A stretch of 6,522 bases of DNA from Thalassospira sp. UBA1131. Lineage in GTDB: Bacteria; Pseudomonadota; Alphaproteobacteria; Rhodospirillales; Thalassospiraceae. A program made the position numbers and the translations under genes. The notes beneath the pieces were generated by a model. It saw nothing but the letters and a program-made list of their open reading frames with translations, was not told the origin of the DNA and made no database searches. The stretch covers positions 2,540 through 9,061 of the forward strand of contig NZ_DCAO01000004.1 of the NCBI RefSeq assembly GCF_002311515.1. Direction: 5' to 3'. This document shows positions 1-6,522 of this stretch, one piece after another (positions within the stretch are counted from its first letter, which is position 1; each line of letters starts with the position of its first letter).

Positions 1-368
1 GCAAGATCGCGGGCCTTGGCGGGTTTCATGCCCTGACCTTCGATCAGGCCAAAGGCAACATTTTCCCAAACGGTGAGCGAATCAAAAAGGGCAGCACCCT
101 GAAACAGCATGCCGGTCTTTGCCAGCATGGCATCGCGTTCGGCCTGTGACGCGGTGGTCATTTCGACCCCGTCCACCTTGATCGACCCCTGATCCGGGGT
201 AAGCAGGCCCAGAACGCATTTCAGCGTAACCGATTTGCCGGTGCCCGATCCGCCAATGATGGCAACCGATTCACCCTTGGCGACGTCAAGATCAACACCC
301 TGAAGCACCTTTTTCGGGCCAAAGCCCTTGTGAACGTTGCGAAGCGATATCTTGGCTGTGTTGCTCAT
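1..368 (-). CDS. mlaF: ABC transporter ATP-binding protein, MlaF-type (partial, 3' end outside window)
   Basis: Only the first 122 codons are inside the window; the gene continues past base 1. The predicted product is the cytoplasmic ATPase of an MCE/Mla-type ABC transporter, which in Gram-negatives powers phospholipid movement between inner and outer membrane. The visible part begins MSNTAKISLRNVHKGFG. It has a Walker A motif GGSGTGKS at residues 39-46 and a Q-loop FQGAALFDSLTVWENV at 89-104 (Gln90). The FQGAALFDSLTV stretch is typical of MlaF/Ttg2A and separates it from generic ABC ATPases. The signature motif, Walker B and H-loop would lie in the missing part. The ATG at 368-366 is 18 nt after the permease stop, with AGGA close upstream, so the two are almost certainly co-translated. 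In E. coli mlaF precedes mlaE; here the permease comes first. The MlaF assignment within the ABC family is a family-level inference. Confidence 0.9.
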   Translation of the reverse strand, partial: MSNTAKISLRNVHKGFGPKKVLQGVDLDVAKGESVAIIGGSGTGKSVTLKCVLGLLTPDQGSIKVDGVEMTTASQAERDAMLAKTGMLFQGAALFDSLTVWENVAFGLIEGQGMKPAKARDL

Positions 369-386
369 GATCCTGCCAACCGGCCC

Positions 387-1160
387 TTATCGCGTGAAGA
401 ACAGTTCGGTGACGATATAGTTCGAAATCAGGATCAGGATGGAGCTTGAAACAACCGCATTGGTCGTTGCCTGACCAACACCCTGCGCACCACCCCGGGA
501 ATGATACCCGTGATAGCACCCCATCAGTGTGATGATAAAGCCAAACACCGCGGCCTTCACAAGACCCGAAACGACATCAAGCTGTTCGAGATACTGGAAC
601 GTGTTGCGGATATAGGACCCGTCATTAAAGCCAAGCTTGTTCACGCCAACCAGATAACCACCCATTACCCCGATGATATCGCCAATCAGAACCAGAACGG
701 GCAGGGTGATCAAACCGGCAATGACGCGCGGCACAACCAGATATTTGAACGGATTGGTCGACAGGGTCACCAGTGCATCGATCTGTTCGGTTACACGCAT
801 GGTGCCAATCTCGGCCGCAATGGCGGCACCGACACGGCCCGCCACCATGAGGCCAGCCAAAACCGGGCCCAATTCGCGGGTCATGGAAATGACAACCACG
901 GTCGCAACCGCACTTTCGGCCGAAAAGCGCGAAAACCCGGAATAGGATTGCAGCGCCAGAACCATCCCGGCAAACAGGGTGGTCATGGCGACAACCGGCA
1001 AGGAGAAATAGCCGATTTCACGCATCTGTTTGAAAATCAGGCGGAAATAGATCGGTGGTGTGACCATGTGGCCGATGGTGCGACCCGCAAATACCGTGAC
1101 GCGACCGACAAGGGCCAAAAAGGTCAGAAACATATGGCCAACCGGCGCAAAGATCGGCAT
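387..1160 (-). CDS. mlaE: MlaE-family ABC transporter permease
   Basis: A 257-residue inner-membrane permease of the MlaE/YrbE family, close to the usual length of about 260. It should pair with the ATPase encoded next and with an MCE-domain protein (MlaD) to move phospholipids across the periplasm. Family hallmarks are visible: RELGPVLAGLMVAGRVGAA at 95-113 leading into EIGTMRVTEQIDAL at 117-130 (the ATPase-coupling region), NPFKYLVVPRVIAGL at 136-150, and GCYHGYHSRGGAQGVGQAT at 214-232. Hydrophobic segments lie roughly at 52-72, 85-108, 143-172, 195-215 and 236-255, after an N-terminal interfacial helix. The ATG at 1160 is the first possible start: the in-frame codons back through the 59-nt gap contain no ATG, GTG or TTG. 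The purine-rich GGGGA is 13 nt from the ATG, and the spacer holds the 10-bp palindrome ACTTCGAAGT. ATG at codon 10 is an alternative with a poorer ribosome site. The substrate is inferred from the family. Confidence 0.94.
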   Translation of the reverse strand: MPIFAPVGHMFLTFLALVGRVTVFAGRTIGHMVTPPIYFRLIFKQMREIGYFSLPVVAMTTLFAGMVLALQSYSGFSRFSAESAVATVVVISMTRELGPVLAGLMVAGRVGAAIAAEIGTMRVTEQIDALVTLSTNPFKYLVVPRVIAGLITLPVLVLIGDIIGVMGGYLVGVNKLGFNDGSYIRNTFQYLEQLDVVSGLVKAAVFGFIITLMGCYHGYHSRGGAQGVGQATTNAVVSSSILILISNYIVTELFFTR

Positions 1161-1219
1161 CTGTACTTCGAAGTCCCCTGTTATCGACCTGCCGGAATTG
1201 TCTGGCTGGCTATTATGAT

Positions 1220-2341
1220 TTAGCTCTCTGTATAAACCCGCCGGTAGCGATGTCCAAGAGAAGTTAGAATTTCATAACCGATTGTACCAGCAGCAGATGC
1301 AACGTCGTCAACCGTCATCTTGTCATCAAGAAGCGACACCATATCCCCGGCCTTAAGCGTTTTGCCCGGAAGGTCGGTAATATCAACCGTGATCGCATCC
1401 ATCGAAACGCGCCCGACATAGGGAACTTCGTGCCCCTTGATGATCAGCTTGCCGGAATTGGACAGTGAACGCAGCCAACCATCAGCATACCCGACTGCAA
1501 GGGTGGCGATTTTCGATTTGCGTTTTGCCTGCCAAGTGCCGCCATAACCAACCCTCTGAGGTTCATCGATTTCGCGGACCTGAAGGACTTTGACCTTAAG
1601 GTTCACGACAGAACGCATCGGGTTGGTGGTTTCCGGCGTCGGGTTGCCACCCCAAAGGGCGATGCCCGGACGGCAGAATTCAAGATGGTAGTCATCATTG
1701 CGGAAAATCGCCGACGAGTTACAGAACCCGCGCGGGGCCGGCGGCAGACGACGATACCACTTCATGAACAGGTCGTACTGTTCCTTGGTGACCGGGTTTC
1801 CGGCCTCATCAGCCGCAACCGGGTGGGTCATGTAACCGGCCTTTTCAAACCCATAGAGCAGGGATGAATAGCGGTCGACAAGGTTGCTGACATCAAGTGG
1901 CGTCAGGCCAAGACGGCTCATGCCGGTATCAAGATGGATAAAGGCCGGAGCCGGACGTTCATATTCGCGGCACAGGTTTGACCAGCGTTCGATCTGTTCC
2001 AGATCGTTCAGCACCGGGATGACGTCATTTTCAATAAAGAATTCCTCGTCACCGGGCAGGACACCGTTCAGAACCGCAATGCGACCACCACCACGCAAAA
2101 CCGGGAACAGTTCGGCGGCTTCGTTGGCTTGCGCCACAAAGAACAGCCGGCATCCCTGCTTTTTGAGGACCGGGACGATGGTTTCGGCGCCAAGACCATA
2201 GGCATTTGCCTTTACCACAGCCGCACAGGTGCGCCCGGTATAGCGTTTGGTCAGGGTTTTATAGTTGTCGGCAACTGCTTTCAGATTGATTTGCAGTTCC
2301 GCGCACTCGGCAGCACGGCCGACGGCGGGAAGAACGGTCAT
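1220..2341 (-). CDS. alr: Alanine racemase
   Basis: A 373-residue PLP-dependent fold-type III enzyme that interconverts L- and D-alanine in the cytoplasm, giving D-Ala for peptidoglycan. An N-terminal TIM barrel carries the PLP Lys44 in AVVKANAYGLG (41-51). The C-terminal beta domain carries the second catalytic base Tyr266 in RVGYGGTW (263-270). Other markers are HLDTGMSRLG (136-145), RPGIALWG (224-231), VGYADG (283-288), GRVSMD (310-315) and the family ending AGTIGYEILTSLGHRYRRVY (351-370). The length is normal for the family. His136 stands where Geobacillus Alr has its carbamylated Lys, while the partner Arg (Arg143) is kept. The ATG at 2341 has GGGG 8 nt upstream and lies 49 nt after the dnaB stop with no terminator between, so co-transcription with dnaB is likely. 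I cannot tell from sequence whether this is the constitutive enzyme or a DadX-like one, but no dadA neighbour is seen. Confidence 0.96.
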   Translation of the reverse strand: MTVLPAVGRAAECAELQINLKAVADNYKTLTKRYTGRTCAAVVKANAYGLGAETIVPVLKKQGCRLFFVAQANEAAELFPVLRGGGRIAVLNGVLPGDEEFFIENDVIPVLNDLEQIERWSNLCREYERPAPAFIHLDTGMSRLGLTPLDVSNLVDRYSSLLYGFEKAGYMTHPVAADEAGNPVTKEQYDLFMKWYRRLPPAPRGFCNSSAIFRNDDYHLEFCRPGIALWGGNPTPETTNPMRSVVNLKVKVLQVREIDEPQRVGYGGTWQAKRKSKIATLAVGYADGWLRSLSNSGKLIIKGHEVPYVGRVSMDAITVDITDLPGKTLKAGDMVSLLDDKMTVDDVASAAGTIGYEILTSLGHRYRRVYTES

Positions 2342-2390
2342 TCGTAATACCCCGTGGAATCCGTTGGTGGATGGGTGGTTGCCCTATCCT

Positions 2391-3929
<1,539 letters not shown>

Positions 3930-4077
3930 GGGCCGAAAAGGTAGCAGGCATCAGCAAGACCGCAAAGAGCTAATCGGTATAACTCATAGCCGGTATTCCG
4001 CCAGCGCAGAGGTCGCAAATGCCGCAGGCTCCTGAAATGCTTTGAAAAAATCGACGGGCCTTGGCGTTAGGGCAAAA
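3930..4077. other. Intergenic spacer upstream of dnaB
   Basis: These 148 bases lie between the rplI terminator and the dnaB start. No gene, tRNA or strong hairpin is visible. On the minus strand there is a run of six T at 4052-4047, a 5-codon ATG-to-TAG frame (3987-3970) with no ribosome site that is probably meaningless, and the weak promoter candidate described separately. The region presumably holds the dnaB promoter and leader. Confidence 0.7.
3976..4004 (-). promoter_or_regulatory. Weak candidate promoter for dnaB
   Basis: Reading the minus strand, CTGGCG (4004-3999) and TATACC (3981-3976) are separated by 17 nt, giving 3/6 and 4/6 matches to the sigma70 boxes. A terminator precedes this spacer, so dnaB needs a promoter somewhere between 4077 and 3930; this is the best-spaced pair I see, but the match is poor and other positions are possible. 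Confidence 0.25.
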
Positions 4078-4111
4078 GAAAACGGCACATCCCTGCGGAT
4101 GTGCCGTTTTC
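4071..4111 (-). terminator. Rho-independent terminator of the rpsF-rplI operon
   Basis: A perfect 15-nt inverted repeat (4078-4092 against 4097-4111) with a 4-nt loop. On the minus strand it is a GC-rich core CGGCACATCC / GGATGTGCCG with loop GCAG, extended by AAAA/TTTT pairs and followed by TTTTCTTTTG. It begins 22 nt after the rplI stop. The core also has an A-run on its other side, but no gene on the plus strand could use it. It separates the ribosomal-protein unit from dnaB. Confidence 0.93.
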
Positions 4112-4133
4112 AAATCGTTCGAAGAACCTGCGA

Positions 4134-4748
4134 TTAAGCGTTGGTTTCTTCTTCGTCAGCTTCGATTGCTTCTGCAAGGTCAGCCGGAACTTCTTCTTCG
4201 AAGAGTTCTTCAGCGGCTTCGAGGGCTTCCTCTTCTTCCGCTTCCATTTCTTCGATGGTGCCAAGAACAGCAGAACCCTTGCGGAGCTGTTCAGCGGCAT
4301 CTTCTTCGGAACGTGCAACGTTGGCGGTTACCTCAATGATAACTTCCGGGTGCAGGTTGATACGGACCTGATGCAGACCAAGGGTCTTGATCGGCTGATC
4401 AAGAACGACCTGGGTACGGGCAACAGTGAAGCCTGCTTCGGTTACTGCGTTTGCGATATCGCGGGCAGTGACCGAACCATAAAGCTGGCCAACGTCGGAT
4501 GCCTGACGAACGACGGTGACTGCGAGTTCACCCATCTTCTCGGAAACAGCTTCTGCTTCCTTACGGCGTTCCAGGTTGTCAGCTTCAAGCTGTGCTTTCT
4601 GTGCTTCGAACACAGAGATGTTTGCTTTGGTTGCACGAAGGGCCATGCCCTGCGGCAGCAAGCGGTTGCGGGCGTGGCCCGGCTTGACAGTGACTACGTC
4701 ACCCATCTGACCGAGTTTTTCTACCCGCTGGAGCAGAATAACTTCCAT
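4134..4748 (-). CDS. rplI: 50S ribosomal protein L9 (bL9)
   Basis: A 204-residue bL9, which binds 23S rRNA near the L1 stalk base and helps maintain reading frame. The N-terminal rRNA-binding domain is MEVILLQRVEKLGQMGD at 1-17, then VVTVKPGHARNRLLPQGMALRAT (18-40). A long exposed helix covers about 41-75 and the C-terminal domain about 76-148 (VGQLYGSVTARDIANAV, 86-102; KTLGLHQVRINLHPEVIIEV, 121-140). Residues 165-202 form an acidic Glu/Ala-rich tail absent from the 149-residue E. coli protein but usual in alphaproteobacteria. A GTG at 4751 is in frame just before the ATG at 4748. The ATG is the better start: the GGAGG is 7 nt from it (4 nt from the GTG), and MEVILLQ matches the family N-terminus. 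The start overlaps the DUF2232 stop by one base (TGATG), indicating translational coupling. TAA stop, then a terminator. Confidence 0.97.
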   Translation of the reverse strand: MEVILLQRVEKLGQMGDVVTVKPGHARNRLLPQGMALRATKANISVFEAQKAQLEADNLERRKEAEAVSEKMGELAVTVVRQASDVGQLYGSVTARDIANAVTEAGFTVARTQVVLDQPIKTLGLHQVRINLHPEVIIEVTANVARSEEDAAEQLRKGSAVLGTIEEMEAEEEEALEAAEELFEEEVPADLAEAIEADEEETNA

Positions 4749-5689
4749 CACCGATCCTCCTCATTGCTACGGGTCATCGGTTCTTTCCCCCGCAGCCTGA
4801 TTAAATGCTCAACAATTCCAAGTCCGGTGATCGCGATAAACGACCAGGTGGACAGAACCGCGACGATGTAAAACACCGTCAGAATTACACGTTTTTGCGG
4901 CCATCGGGCTGCCTGCCCATGCACCAGCGCCAATCCCTGAAACAGGAACGGCACTGCCAGTACCACCGCGACGTTGCGCGCCACATAAGCCAGCGAACCA
5001 TCGGCAAAGCCGACCGTAAACCCGGCCAGGGCAAACACAAACAGTGACCAGCCAGGCAAGGCAAAGGTTGCCATACTTGGTGTCGGACGCAGGTTTTTGC
5101 CTGCACGCACCAAAATTGCCTGTGCGATTGCGGCGTTGGCGAACAGCATCAATAGCCAGCTCACCGCTGCAATCGCCGGGAAGTAAGTCTGGAACATACC
5201 AATCAGCCCCTGAACATCGGATGTCATAGGGACACCCATTTCCGAGTACATCTGGCTCAGGAACTTCGCGATGAAGTCCTGAATGTCCACACCTTCCGCC
5301 GTCAGTGTTCCGGTAACGAAGATCATTACCGTCGCGACCATGACGGCCATGGCACTTACGACAATTCCGGAAGGCAGAAAGGCAAGATTGCCATTTTGAT
5401 CTTTCCGGACGACCAGCGCCATGCGGGTCAACAACATCGCCGGTCCGGCAAACACGACCATAAAGACCGTGAAAGGCAGTAATCCCCCCATAAGAATGAG
5501 GGCAATACATGCGGCAAATGCCGCAACCAGCAGGCGTTTGGGCCCTTGCCACAATCCCGTAAGGAAAAGCGGCAGATGCCCGAAGTATGAAAGCAAAAGA
5601 GCAAACGGATTTCCTGATAGAACCAGCAGGAACAGAACGGCACTGCCAAGTCCGGTCCCAATCGCTATGAGGGTGTCACGTTGCATCAT
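4748..5689 (-). CDS. DUF2232 family integral membrane protein
   Basis: A 313-residue polytopic inner-membrane protein of unknown function, assigned to DUF2232 from its position between rpsR and rplI in alphaproteobacteria and its overall pattern; the family also includes YybS-like proteins. Hydrophobic segments lie at about 8-25, 28-47, 53-72, 74-93, 106-128, 168-194, 209-229, 235-258 and 267-291, so eight or nine membrane passes. A longer loop at 129-167 (EGVDIQDFIAKFLSQMYSEM, 132-151) is probably outside the bilayer. AIAQAILVRAGKNLRPTP (187-204) and the ending GLGIVEHLIRLRG (289-301), followed by a charged tail, look like the conserved parts. No catalytic motif is seen. Two consecutive ATGs (5689 and 5686) are possible starts; the GGGAG is 3 nt from the first and 6 nt from the second, so 5686 may be the true one. 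The stop overlaps the rplI start, so L9 output may depend on translation of this gene. Confidence 0.88.
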   Translation of the reverse strand: MMQRDTLIAIGTGLGSAVLFLLVLSGNPFALLLSYFGHLPLFLTGLWQGPKRLLVAAFAACIALILMGGLLPFTVFMVVFAGPAMLLTRMALVVRKDQNGNLAFLPSGIVVSAMAVMVATVMIFVTGTLTAEGVDIQDFIAKFLSQMYSEMGVPMTSDVQGLIGMFQTYFPAIAAVSWLLMLFANAAIAQAILVRAGKNLRPTPSMATFALPGWSLFVFALAGFTVGFADGSLAYVARNVAVVLAVPFLFQGLALVHGQAARWPQKRVILTVFYIVAVLSTWSFIAITGLGIVEHLIRLRGKEPMTRSNEEDR

Positions 5690-5702
5690 TTACTCCCGGC
5701 CC

Positions 5703-5747
5703 GAGACCTCAAAAGGGTCTCTTGCCGACTGCCTCAGACCTGGTCTG
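5703..5747 (-). repeat. Paired inverted repeats around the rpsR stop and before the DUF2232 gene
   Basis: Two inverted repeats share the same core. CAGACC / GGTCTG (5735-5740 and 5742-5747) spans the last rpsR codons and the stop. GAGACC / GGTCTC (5703-5708 and 5716-5721, 7-nt loop) sits in the 44-nt gap before the DUF2232 ribosome site. Because all four arms carry AGACC or GGTCT, the RNA could pair in more than one way. There is no following T-run, so it is not an intrinsic terminator. Confidence 0.6.
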
Positions 5748-5967
5748 CGTAGGGCAGCAGCGCCAGGAAGCGTGCACGCTTGATGGCTTTCGCCAGTTCG
5801 CGCTGCTTCTTGGCCGAAACCGCAGTGATACGGCTCGGAACGATTTTGCCGCGTTCGGAAACGAAACGCTGCAGCAGTTTGACATCTTTGTAGTCAATCT
5901 TCGGCGCATCATCACCCGAGAACGGGCAGGTTTTACGACGACGGAAAAACAGACGACGTCCAGCCAT
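5734..5967 (-). CDS. rpsR: 30S ribosomal protein S18 (bS18)
   Basis: A 77-residue bS18, normal length (E. coli 75), which forms a heterodimer with bS6 on the central domain of 16S rRNA at the platform. The basic N-terminus MAGRRLFFRRRKTCPF contains a single Cys14, so there is no zinc-binding cysteine set. The family core is IDYKDVKLLQRFVSERGKIV (24-43), PSRITAVSAKKQRELAKAIK (44-63) and RARFLALLPY (64-73). The ATG at 5967 has a strong AGGAG 8 nt upstream. It begins 22 nt after the rpsF stop, so the two partners are made from the same transcript in matched amounts. The stop is followed by a 44-nt gap with inverted repeats. Confidence 0.98.
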   Translation of the reverse strand: MAGRRLFFRRRKTCPFSGDDAPKIDYKDVKLLQRFVSERGKIVPSRITAVSAKKQRELAKAIKRARFLALLPYADQV

Positions 5968-5989
5968 GATATTATCTCCTCGCTATCTG

Positions 5990-6367
5990 TTAGCCGTTCT
6001 GACGGGGACCGCCACGGCGATTACCGCCACGACCGCCGCGCTCGTCGCGGTTGCGCAGAATGGCAGACTGTTCTTCTTCGAACTCGTCAACCTTGACAGT
6101 CATCTGACGCAGAACGTCTTCGTTCAGGCGCATCTGACGCTCGTATTCCGCGATCGCGTCTTTGTCAGCTTCGATCTGGAAGAGAGTATAGTGGCCTTTG
6201 CGGTTCTTTTTGACACGGTATGCCAGGGAACGCAGACCCCAATATTCGGTTTTGGCGATTTTGCCGCCGAGACCTTCGATGGTCTGGGTCAGCTTTTCGT
6301 TCAGACTTTCGACCTGTGCGGTCGAGAAGTCCTGACGTGCGATAAACACGCTTTCGTATTTGCTCAT
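5990..6367 (-). CDS. rpsF: 30S ribosomal protein S6 (bS6)
   Basis: A 125-residue bS6, the binding partner of bS18 in the 30S platform. The ferredoxin-like fold starts at MSKYESVFIARQDFS, and the family signature YWGLRSLAYRVKKNRKGHYT occupies 42-61, then LFQIEADKDAIAEYERQMRL (62-81) and DVLRQMTVKV (84-93). The C-terminus (107-125) is a basic Arg/Gly tail with RGG repeats, a common alphaproteobacterial feature. It replaces the acidic end that RimK extends with glutamate in E. coli, so that modification is not expected here. The ATG at 6367 is preceded by two AGGAGTA copies, one ending directly before TT-ATG and one 9 nt further up. It is the first gene of the operon, behind a structured leader that may mediate S6:S18 feedback. 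Confidence 0.98.
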   Translation of the reverse strand: MSKYESVFIARQDFSTAQVESLNEKLTQTIEGLGGKIAKTEYWGLRSLAYRVKKNRKGHYTLFQIEADKDAIAEYERQMRLNEDVLRQMTVKVDEFEEEQSAILRNRDERGGRGGNRRGGPRQNG

Positions 6368-6385
6368 AATACTCCTATTACTCCT
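6368..6385 (-). promoter_or_regulatory. rpsF: Tandem Shine-Dalgarno of rpsF
   Basis: On the minus strand AAGGAG and AGGAG occur 9 nt apart ahead of the rpsF ATG, with spacers of 13 and 4 nt. Neither spacing is ideal alone; the nearer one is a little short and the farther one long. The duplicated AGGAGTA unit supports the 6367 start. Confidence 0.75.
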
Positions 6386-6400
6386 TTTGGCTTATCTCTT

Positions 6401-6425
6401 CCTGCATGACCTCGTGCCATGCAGG
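6401..6425 (-). repeat. Perfect 8-bp hairpin in the rpsF leader
   Basis: CCTGCATG (minus strand, 6425-6418) pairs with CATGCAGG (6408-6401) around a 9-nt loop GCACGAGGT. It lies 16 nt upstream of the tandem ribosome site, has no U-run after it, and so looks like a leader structure and not a terminator. Confidence 0.75.
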
Positions 6426-6429
6426 CATA

Positions 6430-6463
6430 GCCGGACAATCCCGGCAAGGAGCCGTGAGACGGC
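6430..6463 (-). repeat. Overlapping GC-rich inverted repeats near the rpsF transcription start
   Basis: GCCGT-CTC-ACGGC (6463-6451) and GCCGG-GATTGT-CCGGC (6445-6430) are adjacent 5-bp inverted repeats on the minus strand. The right arm of the first and the left arm of the second can also pair with each other (CGGC-TCCTT-GCCG), so alternative folds are possible. If transcription starts near 6459, the first repeat would lie mostly in DNA across the start site. Confidence 0.55.
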
Positions 6464-6465
6464 GG

Positions 6466-6493
6466 AATATACACTTTTCGCCCATGAGTGCAA
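6466..6493 (-). promoter_or_regulatory. Candidate sigma70-type promoter of the rpsF operon
   Basis: Minus-strand TTGCAC (6493-6488) and TATATT (6471-6466) lie 16 nt apart. The -10 box matches 5/6, the -35 box only 3/6 (TTG kept). Predicted start is near 6459, giving a leader of about 92 nt before the rpsF ATG. No other convincing pair is visible between 6522 and 6368, but a promoter outside the window cannot be excluded. Confidence 0.45.
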
Positions 6494-6522
6494 CGCCAAA
6501 TGCAGCTTTTTGCCGATTACGG

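Larger units (their letters stand above)
6368..6459 (-). promoter_or_regulatory. Structured 5' leader of the rpsF operon, candidate S6:S18 autoregulatory region
   Basis: About 92 nt of predicted mRNA leader containing the hairpins listed separately and the tandem ribosome site. In many bacteria the S6:S18 dimer binds an RNA motif in the rpsF leader that mimics its 16S rRNA site and represses the operon. The position and hairpin content fit, but I could not align this leader to that motif: the main hairpin lacks the bulged CCG that I recall for it. The leader also holds two short frames, 6428-6378 and 6420-6364. Function is inferred from context. Confidence 0.4.

Noticed and set aside
501..1223. 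Plus-strand open frame of 240 codons opposite mlaE
   Set aside because: It is the antisense of a clear MlaE permease, its product is a low-complexity His/Arg/Asn/Gly-rich mixture without family motifs, and it extends into the end of alr.
4101..4871. Plus-strand open frame of 256 codons opposite rplI
   Set aside because: Phe- and Cys-rich translation of the reversed Glu/Ala codons of L9, spanning two genes and beginning inside the terminator hairpin.
4809..5552. Minus-strand 247-codon frame overlapping the DUF2232 gene
   Set aside because: Out-of-frame reading of the membrane-protein gene: Cys/Gly/Arg-rich with no coherent hydrophobic segments, whereas the chosen frame gives a regular polytopic protein with proper start and coupled stop.
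6485..6512. Possible plus-strand terminator (TGCA repeats followed by five T)
   Set aside because: The complementary arms are only about 4 bp and there is no plus-strand gene visible to its left; too weak to call.

Overview
The window reads as an ordinary, compact housekeeping region of an alphaproteobacterial chromosome. All eight genes lie on the minus strand, so transcription runs from the right end to the left end. The order rpsF - rpsR - DUF2232 membrane protein - rplI - dnaB - alr is the classical alphaproteobacterial arrangement. The long DnaB, the acidic C-terminal tail on bL9, the Arg/Gly-rich end of bS6 and the moderate GC (about mid-50s by eye) fit a Rhodospirillales-type organism. 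A Thalassospira-like genus is my best guess, from general resemblance only.

Right part (6522 to about 4078): a leader of about 155 nt holds a candidate sigma70-type promoter and strong inverted repeats. It is followed by rpsF (bS6), rpsR (bS18), an integral membrane protein of the DUF2232 family and rplI (bL9). The stop codon of the DUF2232 gene overlaps the rplI start (TGATG), and a textbook Rho-independent terminator follows rplI. This is one transcription unit making two 30S proteins that bind as a pair, a membrane protein of unknown function and one 50S protein.

Middle and left part (about 4077 to 1): a 148-nt spacer that must carry the promoter of the next unit, then dnaB (replicative helicase), alr (alanine racemase, D-Ala for peptidoglycan), an MlaE-type ABC permease and an MlaF-type ABC ATPase cut by the window edge. 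Gaps of 49, 59 and 18 nt without a visible terminator suggest that dnaB-alr-mlaE-mlaF is co-transcribed. It would link DNA replication, cell-wall precursor supply and outer-membrane phospholipid trafficking.

I found no mobile element, CRISPR array, tRNA, rRNA or defence system, and no sign of a new multi-gene system. The points most worth a second look are the structured rpsF leader with two tiny upstream reading frames, the conserved unknown membrane protein inside a ribosomal-protein operon, the His in place of the usual carbamylated Lys in Alr, and the fourfold AGACC/GGTCT pattern between rpsR and the DUF2232 gene.
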